DNA of 42,141 nt from the NCBI GenBank assembly GCA_021776245.1, contig JAJFGF010000034.1:1-42141 (forward strand), read 5' to 3'. Of the stretch, positions 41,977-42,141 are shown in pieces. Under the pieces are notes generated by a model that saw nothing but the letters and a program-made list of their open reading frames with translations, searched no databases and had not been told where the DNA came from. The position numbers were made by a program, and so were the translations under genes. Each line of letters begins with the position of its first letter. The stretch's first letter is position 1. The stretch comes from Hyphococcus sp. Its GTDB lineage: Bacteria > Pseudomonadota > Alphaproteobacteria > Caulobacterales > Parvularculaceae.

Positions 41977-42141
41977 GCGCGAAGGCGCGCTTACTAAAAT
42001 CTCGACCGCCTTCGCGGTCGGGGCGCGAAGGCGCGCTTACTAAAATCTCGACCGCCTTCGCGGTCGGGGCGCGAAGGCGCGCTTACTAAAATCTCGACCG
42101 CCTTCGCGGGCGGGGCGCGAAGGCGCGCGTACTGAAATCTC
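41977..42141. repeat. 46-bp tandem repeat array after purQ (continues past the window)
   Basis: Units begin at 41977, 42023, 42069 and 42115 (the last is cut by the window end). Each unit has two hairpins: GCGCG-AAGG-CGCGC, and CGACCGC-CTTC-GCGGTCG, joined by TTACTAAAATCT. Units 1 and 2 are identical; unit 3 has one change (GCGGGCG) that breaks the second stem, and unit 4 has changes in the linker. There are no variable spacers, so it is not CRISPR. 46 is not a multiple of 3 and every frame meets stops, so it is not coding. Confidence 0.85.

Noticed and set aside
41916-42141. Possible minus-strand coding end (AKAVEILVSAPSRASW...AIKGTA) through the tandem repeats
   Set aside because: The 46-bp period shifts frame each unit and an in-frame TAA lies one unit upstream; there is no start codon or ribosome site.
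41977-42141. CRISPR array
   Set aside because: Units are contiguous with no unique spacers and there are no cas genes.

Overview
The window looks like chromosomal DNA of an alphaproteobacterium. The supporting markers are a DUF1476 (F1-ATPase inhibitor zeta-type) gene next to purC, a separate purS gene, an FNR-class regulator with the C-x2-C-x7-C cluster spacing of FnrN/FixK-like proteins, a bacterial arginyl/leucyl-transferase (bpt), an lpiA/mprF-acvB pair, and a CTAGAGC...GCTCTAG palindromic repeat of a kind I remember from Rhizobiales-type genomes. The order cannot be fixed from sequence alone. Genes are tightly packed, with many 1-4 nt overlaps.

Layout. (1) 1-6.8 kb is an oxygen/nitrosative-stress block: a nucleotidyltransferase-HEPN gene cut by the window edge, a phytanoyl-CoA-dioxygenase/Rieske fusion, nnrS, an fnr-type regulator, anaerobic hemN, and a divergent fatty-acid desaturase. 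Three FNR-type boxes lie in this block, with a fourth at 20.55 kb. A REPIN-like repeat and a 19-bp direct repeat lie between the fusion gene and nnrS. (2) 7-8.1 kb holds a REC-GGDEF diguanylate cyclase with a TTG start behind a leader that can fold two mutually exclusive ways, then a degenerate tRNA-Gly copy. (3) 8.3-16.7 kb has a PepSY/response regulator/histidine kinase operon divergent from a three-gene RND efflux operon that ends in a strong terminator. (4) 16.7-20.5 kb has the lysyl-phosphatidylglycerol pair acvB and mprF and an intact tRNA-Gly(TCC). (5) 20.6-27.3 kb has a YdcH-family gene, a TRIC/UPF0126 protein, a three-gene acyl-CoA/hydroxyisobutyrate/flavin-reductase cluster, an SLC13 permease and bpt. 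(6) 27.4-31.4 kb has a cysteine-patterned lipoprotein and a TRAP transporter, whose dctQ carries a palindromic repeat inserted in frame. (7) 31.5-38.2 kb has a lipoprotein phosphoesterase, a coupled lemA-GNAT-racemase-M48 protease operon, an SDR, two tandem LysE exporters and DUF1476. (8) 38.5-42.1 kb has purC-purS-SDR-methyltransferase-purQ, followed by a 46-bp tandem repeat array running off the window.

How parts fit together. The FNR-like protein probably controls hemN and the desaturase through boxes in their shared promoter region, and perhaps the dioxygenase-Rieske and ydcH genes. The two-component/PepSY operon probably senses an envelope or cation stress answered by the RND pump. MprF makes and AcvB may hydrolyse lysyl-phosphatidylglycerol. 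No complete phage, integrase, CRISPR array or obvious defence system is present. The least ordinary items are the in-frame repeat in dctQ, the dioxygenase-Rieske fusion, the switch-like GGDEF leader, the mirror-spaced cysteine lipoprotein and the purine operon interrupted by two translationally linked genes.
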